The notes below the pieces were generated by a model that saw only the letters and a list, made by a program, of their open reading frames with translations, had not been told where the DNA came from and ran no database searches. From assembly GCA_039715055.1 (NCBI GenBank), contig JBDLID010000091.1, positions 1 to 12,574 on the forward strand: a DNA stretch of 12,574 nt, given 5' to 3'. Positions 6,164-12,574 of this stretch are shown piece after piece; the first letter of the stretch is position 1, and the number at the start of each line of letters is the position of its first letter. The DNA comes from JBDLID01 sp039715055. Its GTDB lineage: Bacteria; Desulfobacterota; Desulfobulbia; Desulfobulbales; Desulfocapsaceae. The position numbers and the translations under genes were made by a program.

Positions 6164-6269
6164 CTTCAGCCGTTTCCACCAGTCTCGTTTCAATCTTCCG
6201 GCAAGTGTCCCGCCCTGCTGGTGGTGATCTTAAGTGATATTGTTTTTTTGGAACCTCCTTGTTTTTCAT
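6150..6269 (-). CDS. Doubtful 39-residue small ORF
   Basis: An ATG at 6267-6269 opens a 39-residue frame (MKNKEVPKKQYHLRSPPAG, then a segment with CRKIETRLVETAEDGK) ending in TAA at 6150-6152. The amino-acid sequence looks protein-like (charged and balanced, with no low-complexity runs), but there is no Shine-Dalgarno before the ATG. It overlaps the 5960-6163 ORF by 14 bases in a different frame (more if the latter begins at TTG 6193). It could be a real small protein, the N-terminal part of a frameshifted gene, or chance. Confidence 0.28.
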   Translation of the reverse strand: MKNKEVPKKQYHLRSPPAGRDTCRKIETRLVETAEDGKI

Positions 6270-6394
6270 AATCGTGAGATGATAACATATAGTATTAGCG
6301 ATAACTTGTTCGTCGCTGATCAACAGTAGTCCCTCAAAAAAATAGTTTTATAGACAATGTATTATTGGAGAGAAAATTTTATTAGGAGGGAGTC

Positions 6395-7735
6395 ATGAAC
6401 AAATGGTTTAAGCGATCCAGTGCAATAGTGGCCGGAGGAGTGTTGCTTTTCGGAGGAAACGTTCTCCAGGCCGAAACCCTGCCCGAGGCGGTTGAGTTGG
6501 TACTCAAGGACAATCCTCAAATTCAGACAGCCAGTTTCAATTACCAGGCCAGGCAGCACGAAGTGAGGCAGGCCAGGTCCGATTATTGGCCCAGAGTTGA
6601 TTTTTCAGCAGGTGTCGGCATCTATGAGATTCAGGAGCCTGAAATGGATCCGGACTCTTATGACCCCCAGGAAATGACCTTGAGTGCGAGATGGAATCTT
6701 TTTGCCGGGGGACAGACCATGAACGAGGTGGACCGGCAGCAGGCCAGGGTGATTTCCTCCTCCTATGATCTCCAGGCCACAGCCGACCGGCTGGCCCTGA
6801 GGACCACCAAGGTTTACCTCGACGTTCTCCGTCACGATGCCCTGCATAACCTGGCCCAGGAGAATCTTCTCACCCACCAGCGAATCTCGGATCAGATCGG
6901 TCTGAGAAGTGACTCCGGTGTGGCCAGTCAGGCCGATTCCGATCAGGTCCGCGGCAGGGTGTCGCTGGCCCAGTCCAATGTGGTTGTGACAAAAACAAAC
7001 CTCATTGATGCCCACTCCAACTACCTGGCAGTGGTTGGCCATCTGCCGGAGAATCTTATGCAGATCGGAAGCCCCGGTGCCGTTCCTGCCTCCATGGAAG
7101 ATGCTGTGATGGTGGCAAAAACAAATCACCCTGGCGTCAAGGCGGCAGAAGCCGATCTTGAAGCGAGACGTGAGCAGGACAGCGTGGCCAAGTCACCATT
7201 TTTTCCGGTTATCGACGTCGAGGTTGACAAGAACTGGGACGAAGATGTGGACGGCATCGAGGGTAAGCAGGAGAACCTGACCGCCATGCTGCGGCTTCGT
7301 TACAACCTGTTCCACGGATTCAGGGACAAGGCCCGCAAGAATGAGACGACCCTTCTTATCAGTGAGGCCCAGGAGATCAAGAACAACACCGTCAACCAGG
7401 TCGAAGAGTCTGTCAGATTGTCATGGATGGCCTACCAGGCTGTCATGGATCGCATGGAATACCTGCAGGCCCATGTTCGCTCAAGTACCTCCACCCTGGA
7501 TGCCTATAAGAAGCAGTTTGACCTGGGAAAAAGAACCCTGCTTGATGTTCTGGATACCGAGGCAGAGGTTATCGATGCCAAGAAGGACCTGGTTAATGCC
7601 ACTTATGACGGCCTTTATGCCCAGTTCAGGGTTTTAAATGGCACCGGCAGCCTGGTACCCTCCATGGGGCTTGAATGGCCCGAGGGAGTTATTGTCGAAG
7701 AGGCAGTCGAGCAAGTCGCTGAGGTGCAGGAGTAA
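6395..7735 (+). CDS. TolC-family outer-membrane channel protein
   Basis: TolC-family proteins form trimeric outer-membrane/periplasmic tunnels for type I secretion or drug efflux. The 446-residue product begins with a signal peptide (residues 1-26, basic MNKWFKR, hydrophobic core, LQA cleavage before E27) and then the mature start TLPEAVELVLKDNPQI, characteristic of the family. Two outer-membrane-efflux repeats follow, about 30-220 and 235-425, each with long coiled-coil helices and a barrel strand pair (LSARWNLFAGG, and LRLRYNLFHGF in the second). KKQFDLGKRTLLDVLDTEAEV is the family's C-terminal helix signature. ATG 6395 follows AGGAGGG at 6384-6390. No membrane-fusion protein, ABC or RND pump gene is adjacent, so the partner is elsewhere. 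It is monocistronic, ending at the terminator at 7819-7852. Confidence 0.93.
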   Translation: MNKWFKRSSAIVAGGVLLFGGNVLQAETLPEAVELVLKDNPQIQTASFNYQARQHEVRQARSDYWPRVDFSAGVGIYEIQEPEMDPDSYDPQEMTLSARWNLFAGGQTMNEVDRQQARVISSSYDLQATADRLALRTTKVYLDVLRHDALHNLAQENLLTHQRISDQIGLRSDSGVASQADSDQVRGRVSLAQSNVVVTKTNLIDAHSNYLAVVGHLPENLMQIGSPGAVPASMEDAVMVAKTNHPGVKAAEADLEARREQDSVAKSPFFPVIDVEVDKNWDEDVDGIEGKQENLTAMLRLRYNLFHGFRDKARKNETTLLISEAQEIKNNTVNQVEESVRLSWMAYQAVMDRMEYLQAHVRSSTSTLDAYKKQFDLGKRTLLDVLDTEAEVIDAKKDLVNATYDGLYAQFRVLNGTGSLVPSMGLEWPEGVIVEEAVEQVAEVQE

Positions 7736-7769
7736 CCACCTTGCCTTTCACTCGGCTCACCACCCGAAC

Positions 7770-7805
7770 AGGCTACCCTGAAATACCAATTTTTCAAGGT
7801 AGCCT
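7770..7805 (+). other. Inverted repeat downstream of the TolC-family gene
   Basis: AGGCTACC (7770-7777) and GGTAGCCT (7798-7805) pair perfectly. After one C-A mismatch the stem continues with TGAAA/TTTCA, leaving an eight-base loop. No T-run follows, so termination is left to the next hairpin; this one may stabilise the 3' end of the message. Confidence 0.5.
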
Positions 7806-7818
7806 TTAGTCTCAACTG

Positions 7819-7852
7819 GCGGCCCATTGATCAAAATGGGCCGCTTTTTTTT
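7819..7852 (+). terminator. Intrinsic terminator of the TolC-family gene
   Basis: A perfect 10-bp GC-rich stem, GCGGCCCATT/AATGGGCCGC, with a six-base loop GATCAA is followed directly by eight Ts (7845-7852). It is a textbook Rho-independent terminator, oriented for the plus strand only; read on the minus strand there is no trailing T-run, so it would not stop comF transcription. Confidence 0.92.
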
Positions 7853-7893
7853 GTCTGATCTGTCGATGTTGCTTTTACCGAATGTTCAGCCAT

Positions 7894-8610
7894 CTATTTT
7901 TCAACTCTGGCAACGGTCACCACGTCCACCTCGGCTGCCCCGGACCGAAGCAGCTGTCTGCTGCACTCAGTCACAGTGGTTCCGGTGGTAAACACATCGT
8001 CGACCAGGATAATTCGACACCCTGAGATCACGGCAGGATCTGGTACTGCAAAGGCTCCGCGAAGATTCTTACGTCGGCTTTTGCCGTTAAGAGAGGTCTG
8101 GGGAGGGGTATTGCGGACCCTCACAAGGCCTTTGGGCAGCAAGGTCTTTCCGCTGTTGGGGAAAAGCTGTCTGGCAAGCAGCAGAGACTGGTTGAGTCCC
8201 CTTTTTCTGAGACGGGTCAGGTGCAGCGGAACAGGGATGATTCGATCTCTTTGATGGTCAAGACAGATATCGATGTTGCGGATCAGTTGGCCAAGAGTGG
8301 GAAGTACCGAGGTGTCACCCCTATATTTCAGGCGATGGATAAGGTGTTTAACTGGTCCCTTGTAGAGGGCCGCGGCCCGTGCCGAATGATAGAGAGGACT
8401 ATCTTTCAGGCAGACTCCGCAGGCGTGGCTGTTGCCGCTGCTGTCGGGCAGCCCCCTGCCGCAAATTGTGCACAACGGTGGTGTCAGGAGTGTAACCTGT
8501 TTGAGGCAGTCACAACAGAGGCCGTTATCTTCCCAGGGGAGCATCTCCCCGCAGTGAACACAGCAGGCTGGGAAAAGGCAGCTGCGGATTGCGGTCAACA
8601 AAAGTTTCAT
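7894..8610 (-). CDS. ComF-family phosphoribosyltransferase-like protein
   Basis: The 238-residue product has the ComF/ComFC layout: an N-terminal double zinc ribbon with four Cys pairs (C17/C20, C32/C35, C47/C50, C64/C67), then a type I phosphoribosyltransferase domain. In that domain RGLNQS (137-142) and the PRPP loop ILVDDVFTTGTT (201-212), with both acidic residues, are intact. ComFC proteins are cytoplasmic and in naturally transformable bacteria are needed for DNA uptake or processing; many non-competent species also carry one, and the biochemical reaction is poorly defined. ATG 8610 fits the family N-terminus (a short hydrophobic stretch before the first Cys pair), but no Shine-Dalgarno is seen. 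No other competence gene is in the window. It is divergent from the SDR gene. Confidence 0.93.
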   Translation of the reverse strand: MKLLLTAIRSCLFPACCVHCGEMLPWEDNGLCCDCLKQVTLLTPPLCTICGRGLPDSSGNSHACGVCLKDSPLYHSARAAALYKGPVKHLIHRLKYRGDTSVLPTLGQLIRNIDICLDHQRDRIIPVPLHLTRLRKRGLNQSLLLARQLFPNSGKTLLPKGLVRVRNTPPQTSLNGKSRRKNLRGAFAVPDPAVISGCRIILVDDVFTTGTTVTECSRQLLRSGAAEVDVVTVARVEK

Positions 8611-8653
8611 ACTGGTCAGTCGGGTGGGAAAGAAAGCGCACTGAGCTTGAGTA

Positions 8654-8681
8654 CCAGCCGGGGGCTGAAGCCAGCGGCTGG
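8654..8681. repeat. REP-like palindromic element (single copy seen)
   Basis: CCAGCCG (8654-8660) and CGGCTGG (8675-8681) form a perfect 7-bp stem around a 14-base inner part that itself contains GGC-TGAA-GCC. Such compact GC-rich palindromes in intergenic DNA resemble REP-type repeats. Only one copy is in the window, so repetition cannot be shown here. Confidence 0.4.
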
Positions 8682-8782
8682 CACCGGTTTGCGATAACGG
8701 AAAAAAAGTGCCATTTCTCTCAATCCATGATAAAGATAGGCTTTGGTTAAAAATATGATGGAAAAAAATTTTGTATAACTAA

Positions 8783-9952
8783 GTGGTTGTGGAACAGTCT
8801 CAAACTATTTCCCCCGAAAAAAAAGTTGGTGTTCTTATCGGTGGCTCCGGGCTTATTGGTGGAACCCTGGCCCACTATTTCAAGACCAGGACGCCTGATA
8901 CAGTTGAGCTCAGGGCGCCGAGTTCCAAAAAACTGTCCATCAGAAACGCTGAAGATATCCGTGATTACCTCAAGAGGATCAACCCGGATTTCCTTATCAA
9001 CACGGCCATAGCCAATATCGACTCAGACTCTCAGCTGGCCTTTGAGGTCAACTACCTGGGAGCGCTCAATCTTGCCCGCGCAGCCACTGCTCTGAAAATT
9101 CCCTATATTCACATCAGTTCGGCGGCCACTCTGCCCAACGGCGTTGATCTCACCGAAAATGATCATCAGCCCATCACCGCCAAGCTGAACAACTACGCCA
9201 AGTCAAAACTGATGGCGGAGCAGACCCTGCGCCACATGTACCAGGAGGTCGGCCTGGATTATACCTGCATTCGACTGGCCGTAGTATACGGGGAGCATGA
9301 TCATAAAATCCAGGGATTTCATCGGCTTTTTTTCTCCATCGCCGATGAGGCAATGCCGGTTCTCTTTACCAAGAAAGGGGTGAAACACTCCTATTCCAAC
9401 GCCAATAAGCTGCCCTATTTTGTTCATCACGTCCTGGAAAACCGGGAGGAGTTCAGTGGTGAGACTTATCACTTTGTCGATTCTCACCCGGTTGAACTTG
9501 GTGACCTGATTCTCACCATCAAGTCGTACCTGGAACTGAAATCACCACGCGAGATCTATGTCCCGTATCCTCTGGCCAAAGGCGGCCAGAAATTTCTCAC
9601 CCTTCTTCTCCGCTTCCTGTCCAAAATCGGTATCAAAGGCGGTCTGCCGGCCGAGTTGATGTTTCTTGAGAGTTTCTACAAGACCCAGACCCTGTCTTCA
9701 AGAAAACTGCAGCAGTCGAGTTTTGTTGACCCCATGCCTGAAGAGACCATCTATACCAAGCTGCCGGCACTGGTAATCTACTACCTGACTCGTTGGGGGC
9801 ACCAGAATATGATCTCAACATTCAATGAAGTGATGTTTTCGCCTAACCTCATGGATGATGATTTCCGCAATAATCCGCTTGAACTCCTTGAATCCATACA
9901 TGCGGATTCCTCAACCCCCTTCCATGAGCTGCAGCGTTTACGTTCCGAGTAG
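8783..9952 (+). CDS. Extended SDR / NAD-dependent epimerase-like protein
   Basis: The 389-residue product has a Rossmann NAD(P)-binding fold: glycine-rich GGSGLIGG (20-27) after a beta strand, a DFLINTAIANID strand region (69-80), HISSAAT (110-116) carrying the catalytic Ser, and YAKSK (138-142), the catalytic YxxxK of extended SDRs. It resembles the RmlD/nucleotide-sugar epimerase superfamily, but the C-terminal half (about 200-389) is not one I can assign to a known substrate. A GTG at 8783 directly follows an in-frame TAA at 8780; GTG 8789 is an alternative. Neither has a Shine-Dalgarno, so the leader may be very short. The gene ends 331 bases before bamA and may act in envelope or polysaccharide synthesis, but that is a guess. 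Confidence 0.8.
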   Translation: MVVEQSQTISPEKKVGVLIGGSGLIGGTLAHYFKTRTPDTVELRAPSSKKLSIRNAEDIRDYLKRINPDFLINTAIANIDSDSQLAFEVNYLGALNLARAATALKIPYIHISSAATLPNGVDLTENDHQPITAKLNNYAKSKLMAEQTLRHMYQEVGLDYTCIRLAVVYGEHDHKIQGFHRLFFSIADEAMPVLFTKKGVKHSYSNANKLPYFVHHVLENREEFSGETYHFVDSHPVELGDLILTIKSYLELKSPREIYVPYPLAKGGQKFLTLLLRFLSKIGIKGGLPAELMFLESFYKTQTLSSRKLQQSSFVDPMPEETIYTKLPALVIYYLTRWGHQNMISTFNEVMFSPNLMDDDFRNNPLELLESIHADSSTPFHELQRLRSE

Positions 9953-10283
9953 CTTTCCGGGGGGGGACCCATGGCTTCAATTGGCGGTGTGGCCGTCCTG
10001 CTCTTCAGTCCGTTTATTACGATAACGGCCAGGAAAAGGCTACGCCTGCAGGAATTGCCGAAGATGAGGCGAAGGGATGGTTGGCCGGCAGTGGGCGGAA
10101 CCGTCTGATCGCTGTTTGCAAAATCCTGTAAACATGGCATAATGCGGCCACGCATAAATTACGAGCCGTTTTATCCTTTTTAAGGAACCGATCATCTGAA
10201 TGGATTGTGTTCCTGAACGTGGGATTATGTCCGCCAAAAACGGCATAAAACTAATTTTGATCATCTCCAACAGATAGATTTCA
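9953..10283 (+). other. Intergenic region before bamA
   Basis: This 331-base stretch begins with a run of eight Gs. A 45-codon frame from ATG 9971 to TGA 10108 has a G-rich upstream run but an unconvincing, Arg-rich product, so I do not call it as a gene. The likely bamA promoter lies at 10116-10143. Beyond it the region is more AT-rich, with no clear terminator for the SDR gene and no other feature seen. Confidence 0.4.
10116..10143 (+). promoter_or_regulatory. Candidate sigma-70 promoter for bamA
   Basis: TTGCAA (10116-10121, 4 of 6 to TTGACA) is spaced 16 bases from CATAAT (10138-10143, 5 of 6 to TATAAT). The -10 is preceded by TGG, an extended -10 feature. Transcription would begin near 10150, giving a leader of about 135 bases before the bamA ATG. 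Confidence 0.45.
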
Positions 10284-12574
10284 ATGAGAAAATTTCATCC
10301 CTTTGGGACACCGTTTTTCGGCCGCCATCTTCTGGCGCCGATTGTCTTGCTGACCCTCATTTTTACTCTGCTCCTCTCTTTTCAAGCCGTCGCTGCAGAG
10401 TATAAGCAGAATGTCGCCTATGTGCCGATCAAGGTGACGGCGCCGGGGGACCCTTCGGATCTCATCCGTCAGGTGGATGAACAGTTGAGCACCGTTCTGG
10501 CACGAAGCGGATTTAGCCTGATGGAGAGGCAGCAGGCAGAAGAGATGATCGATTTTCAGGGAGGCTGGCCGCCGTCTTCAGAGGATCTTGGTAAGGTTGC
10601 CCAGGCAACCGGCTATGACTATGTGGCCGTTGGAAGCCTGACCGTTATCGGACAGCAGCTGAGCCTTGACTTTAAACTCTATGACCTCCTTGACCCGGCC
10701 AACCCCCGGTTTTTTTACGGCAAAGGGGAGGGGCTCGGTAATCTGTCCGGACTGATTGACGGGGTAACCGGTGATATCACACGCTATGCCGGAAAGGATT
10801 TTCTCATTGCCTCTATCTCGCCCAAGGGCAACAAGCGGGTCGATTCCGGCTTGATTTTACGCAAGATCAATGTCAAGACAGGCGACCCCTATGACCCTGC
10901 AGCCCTGCGCAAGGATCTGAAGGAAATTTTCAACACAGGCTACTTTGATGATGTCCGTATCGAGGTTGAAGACAGCCGGGAAGGCAAGCGTGTCACCTTT
11001 AATGTGATTGAGAAAGCGGTGATTCAGTCCATTGTTTTTTCAGGCATTGATGAGCTTGAAGAAAGCGAAGTCAAGGAAGTGGTCACCATTCGTAACAACT
11101 CCACCCTGAACTTCAACAAGCTCAATCAGGCAACAGAGGCGATCAAGGCCCTTTACAAGTCAAAGGGATATTACAACACGCTGGTCACCCCCAAGGTAAC
11201 GTATCCGGAAAAAGAGATGGCGTCTCTTCGTTTTGTCATCGACGAGGGCGACAAAATCTATGTGAAAAAAATTGCCTTTGTCGGCAACAAGAGTTTTTCC
11301 GACGGTGACCTCGAAGACGTGATCGAAACCAGTGAAAAGGGGATCTTTTCCTTTATCACCGAGTCGGGCCTGATGAAGACCGAGGAGCTGAAGCAGGATG
11401 CCGCACGGATCGGGGCATTCTATAACAACCACGGCTTCCTCAAGGTGAAGCTTGCCAAACCTGAGATTCGTCAGGACGGCAAGTGGCTCTATGTCACTTT
11501 CACCATTGCCGAGGGGGTGCGTTACAAGGTCGGTCGGATCAGCTTCAAGGGTGACCTGATCACCGATCAACAGACTCTCAGGGAATATCTCACCATCCGT
11601 GACGAGGAGTATCTCAACCGCAAACTTCTGCGCCAGAACCGGCTGAAGATTACCGATTACTATGCTGAACAGGGGTATGCCTTTGCAGAGGTGCGTGCCA
11701 ATTTTTCCAAGTCGGATGTGGCGGATCGCGTGGATATCACGATTGATATCCGCAAGGGAGAGCTGGTCTATATCAACCGTGTGACCATCAGCGGTAATAC
11801 CCGGACCCGGGATAACGTCATCCGCCGTGAACTGAAGATTGAAGAGGGCGGTATCTTCGACTCAAAGGCCTTGCGCCAGTCCAGCCAGAAACTGCAGCGT
11901 CTCGAATTTTTTGAAGAGGTTAATGTGACCCCTGAACCGGCGATGGATCCGGCGAAAATGGATGTGGCGATATCGGTGAAGGAGAAGAACACCGGTCAGT
12001 TTTCAGTTGGTGTCGGCTACAGCTCGGTCGACAGCCTGCTTCTCATGGGTGAAATTTCGGAGAACAACTTTCTCGGCCGGGGTGACCGAATGTCCTTCCA
12101 GGCCAATCTCAGCGGTTCCACCACCCGTTTCAACCTCGGTTATACCAACCCCCACCTCAATGACTCCGAGTTTTCATGGGGGATTGATCTCTTCAACTGG
12201 GATCGGGAATACGATGACTACGACAAGGAGTCCCGAGGGGGAGCGCTGCGCTTCGGTTATCCGCTCTTTGAAAAGATTCGCTGGTTCGGGAGCTACTCCT
12301 ACACCGATACCGAACTTTCAAATATTGCGGAAGATGCCTCCTACCTCATCACCCAGTCGATCGATATCAATATCACCAGCGCTGTCAAATTCAGCCTTCT
12401 GCGTGATACACGGGATCGACTGGCGGCTCCCAGCAAGGGATCGAAGAACCTGTTCTCGGTCAAGTATGCCGGCGGCCCCTTTGGCGGTGATGCCCAGTTT
12501 ACCAAGGTCGAGGGAAGCTCTTCCTGGTGGTTTCCGCTGTTCTTGAAGACAGTTTTTCATTTCAAGGCAGCAGC
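10284..12574 (+). CDS. bamA: BamA outer-membrane assembly factor with extra N-terminal domain (3' truncated by window)
   Basis: BamA is the outer-membrane beta-barrel that folds and inserts other outer-membrane proteins. The frame from ATG 10284 runs off the window end after 763 residues. Residues 1-34 are a signal peptide (basic start, a hydrophobic core such as LLTLIFTLLLSF, and AVAA before E35). Residues about 36-170 form an extra domain of mixed alpha/beta type (NVAYVPIKV, a long helix, then GYDYVAVGSLTVIGQQLSLDFKLYDL), reminiscent of TolB-N/CsgG/LpoB-type periplasmic folds. Five POTRA domains follow, beginning near residues 173, 247, 325, 414 and 496, each with the KGNK/VGNK/SGNT turn or a variant and a YFD/FFE-type turn. 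The barrel begins near 571 (GQFSVGVGYSS) and includes ENNFLGRGD. About half of the barrel is missing off the end. No strong Shine-Dalgarno precedes the ATG. Confidence 0.94.
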   Translation, partial: MRKFHPFGTPFFGRHLLAPIVLLTLIFTLLLSFQAVAAEYKQNVAYVPIKVTAPGDPSDLIRQVDEQLSTVLARSGFSLMERQQAEEMIDFQGGWPPSSEDLGKVAQATGYDYVAVGSLTVIGQQLSLDFKLYDLLDPANPRFFYGKGEGLGNLSGLIDGVTGDITRYAGKDFLIASISPKGNKRVDSGLILRKINVKTGDPYDPAALRKDLKEIFNTGYFDDVRIEVEDSREGKRVTFNVIEKAVIQSIVFSGIDELEESEVKEVVTIRNNSTLNFNKLNQATEAIKALYKSKGYYNTLVTPKVTYPEKEMASLRFVIDEGDKIYVKKIAFVGNKSFSDGDLEDVIETSEKGIFSFITESGLMKTEELKQDAARIGAFYNNHGFLKVKLAKPEIRQDGKWLYVTFTIAEGVRYKVGRISFKGDLITDQQTLREYLTIRDEEYLNRKLLRQNRLKITDYYAEQGYAFAEVRANFSKSDVADRVDITIDIRKGELVYINRVTISGNTRTRDNVIRRELKIEEGGIFDSKALRQSSQKLQRLEFFEEVNVTPEPAMDPAKMDVAISVKEKNTGQFSVGVGYSSVDSLLLMGEISENNFLGRGDRMSFQANLSGSTTRFNLGYTNPHLNDSEFSWGIDLFNWDREYDDYDKESRGGALRFGYPLFEKIRWFGSYSYTDTELSNIAEDASYLITQSIDINITSAVKFSLLRDTRDRLAAPSKGSKNLFSVKYAGGPFGGDAQFTKVEGSSSWWFPLFLKTVFHFKAA

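Larger units (their letters stand above)
5852..6394. other. AT-rich divergent region between the phosphoribosyltransferase-like gene and the TolC-family gene
   Basis: This 543-base stretch has a more AT-rich composition than its neighbours. It must include the start signals of both flanking genes. Minus strand: two overlapping small ORFs (listed separately) fill 5960-6269. Plus strand: the leader just before the TolC-family start is very AT-rich (about 6331-6383), but no convincing promoter hexamer pair can be named. An AAGGAGGT on the minus strand near 6253-6260 looks like a ribosome binding site but has no start codon at the right distance; it lies inside a small ORF. Confidence 0.4.

Noticed and set aside
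6250..6261. Minus-strand AAGGAGGT resembling a strong ribosome binding site
   Set aside because: No ATG, GTG or TTG lies at a workable distance downstream; the bases are explained as Lys-Glu-Val codons of the doubtful small ORF.
6605..7129. 174-codon minus-strand frame inside the TolC-family gene
   Set aside because: It lies wholly opposite a well-supported coding gene and its product is His/Gly-rich without family signatures.
8221..8697. 158-codon plus-strand frame across the comF region
   Set aside because: ComF on the minus strand has complete zinc-ribbon and PRPP motifs; the opposite frame is its shadow.
9971..10108. 45-codon ORF after the SDR gene
   Set aside because: The upstream G-run is not a true ribosome binding site context, and the Arg-rich product has no protein-like pattern or family resemblance.
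12007..12546. 179-codon plus-strand frame near the window end
   Set aside because: It is out of frame with bamA, whose barrel motifs continue through the same bases; its Ser/Pro/Arg-rich product is typical of a shadow.

Overview
The window comes from a Gram-negative bacterium: it encodes a BamA-type outer-membrane assembly protein and a TolC-family outer-membrane channel. Base composition is moderately GC-rich, starts are mixed (ATG, GTG, TTG), and many genes sit singly or in pairs. That style, the large BamA with an extra N-terminal domain and the small J-domain protein suggest a deltaproteobacterium (Desulfobacterota, perhaps Desulfobulbales-like). This assignment is inference from gene content; no 16S rRNA, tRNA or other taxonomic marker is present. 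I see no insertion sequence, phage gene, CRISPR array, rRNA or tRNA. The window reads as ordinary chromosome.

Layout. Bases 1-1958 (+): the C-terminal part of an unrecognised protein, a 38-residue single-membrane-span protein, an SrkA/YihE-type stress kinase whose true start is obscured, and a 57-residue small protein with a strong ribosome binding site. Bases 2013-2937 (-): plsY overlapping a minimal J-domain protein. Bases 2938-3226 are a divergent intergenic region. Bases 3227-4872 (+): def and fmt, the N-formylmethionine addition/removal pair, unusually separated by 191 bases. Bases 4917-5851 (-): a translationally coupled pair, an orotate-phosphoribosyltransferase-like protein with an altered PRPP loop, then a stand-alone copy of the C-terminal domain of RapZ. 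Bases 5852-6394 are AT-rich with two doubtful overlapping minus-strand small ORFs. Bases 6395-7735 (+): a TolC-family channel with a clear intrinsic terminator. Bases 7894-8610 (-): a ComF-family phosphoribosyltransferase. Bases 8783-9952 (+): an extended SDR / NAD-dependent epimerase-like protein. Bases 10284-12574 (+): bamA, running off the window end, with a plausible promoter upstream.

How genes work together. def/fmt serve translation initiation and N-terminal processing. plsY makes lysophosphatidic acid for membrane lipids. TolC-family and BamA proteins are envelope components. SrkA-type kinases are linked to envelope and oxidative stress survival in enterobacteria. The least explained unit is the phosphoribosyltransferase-like/RapZ-C pair, which is the best candidate here for an undescribed two-gene system.
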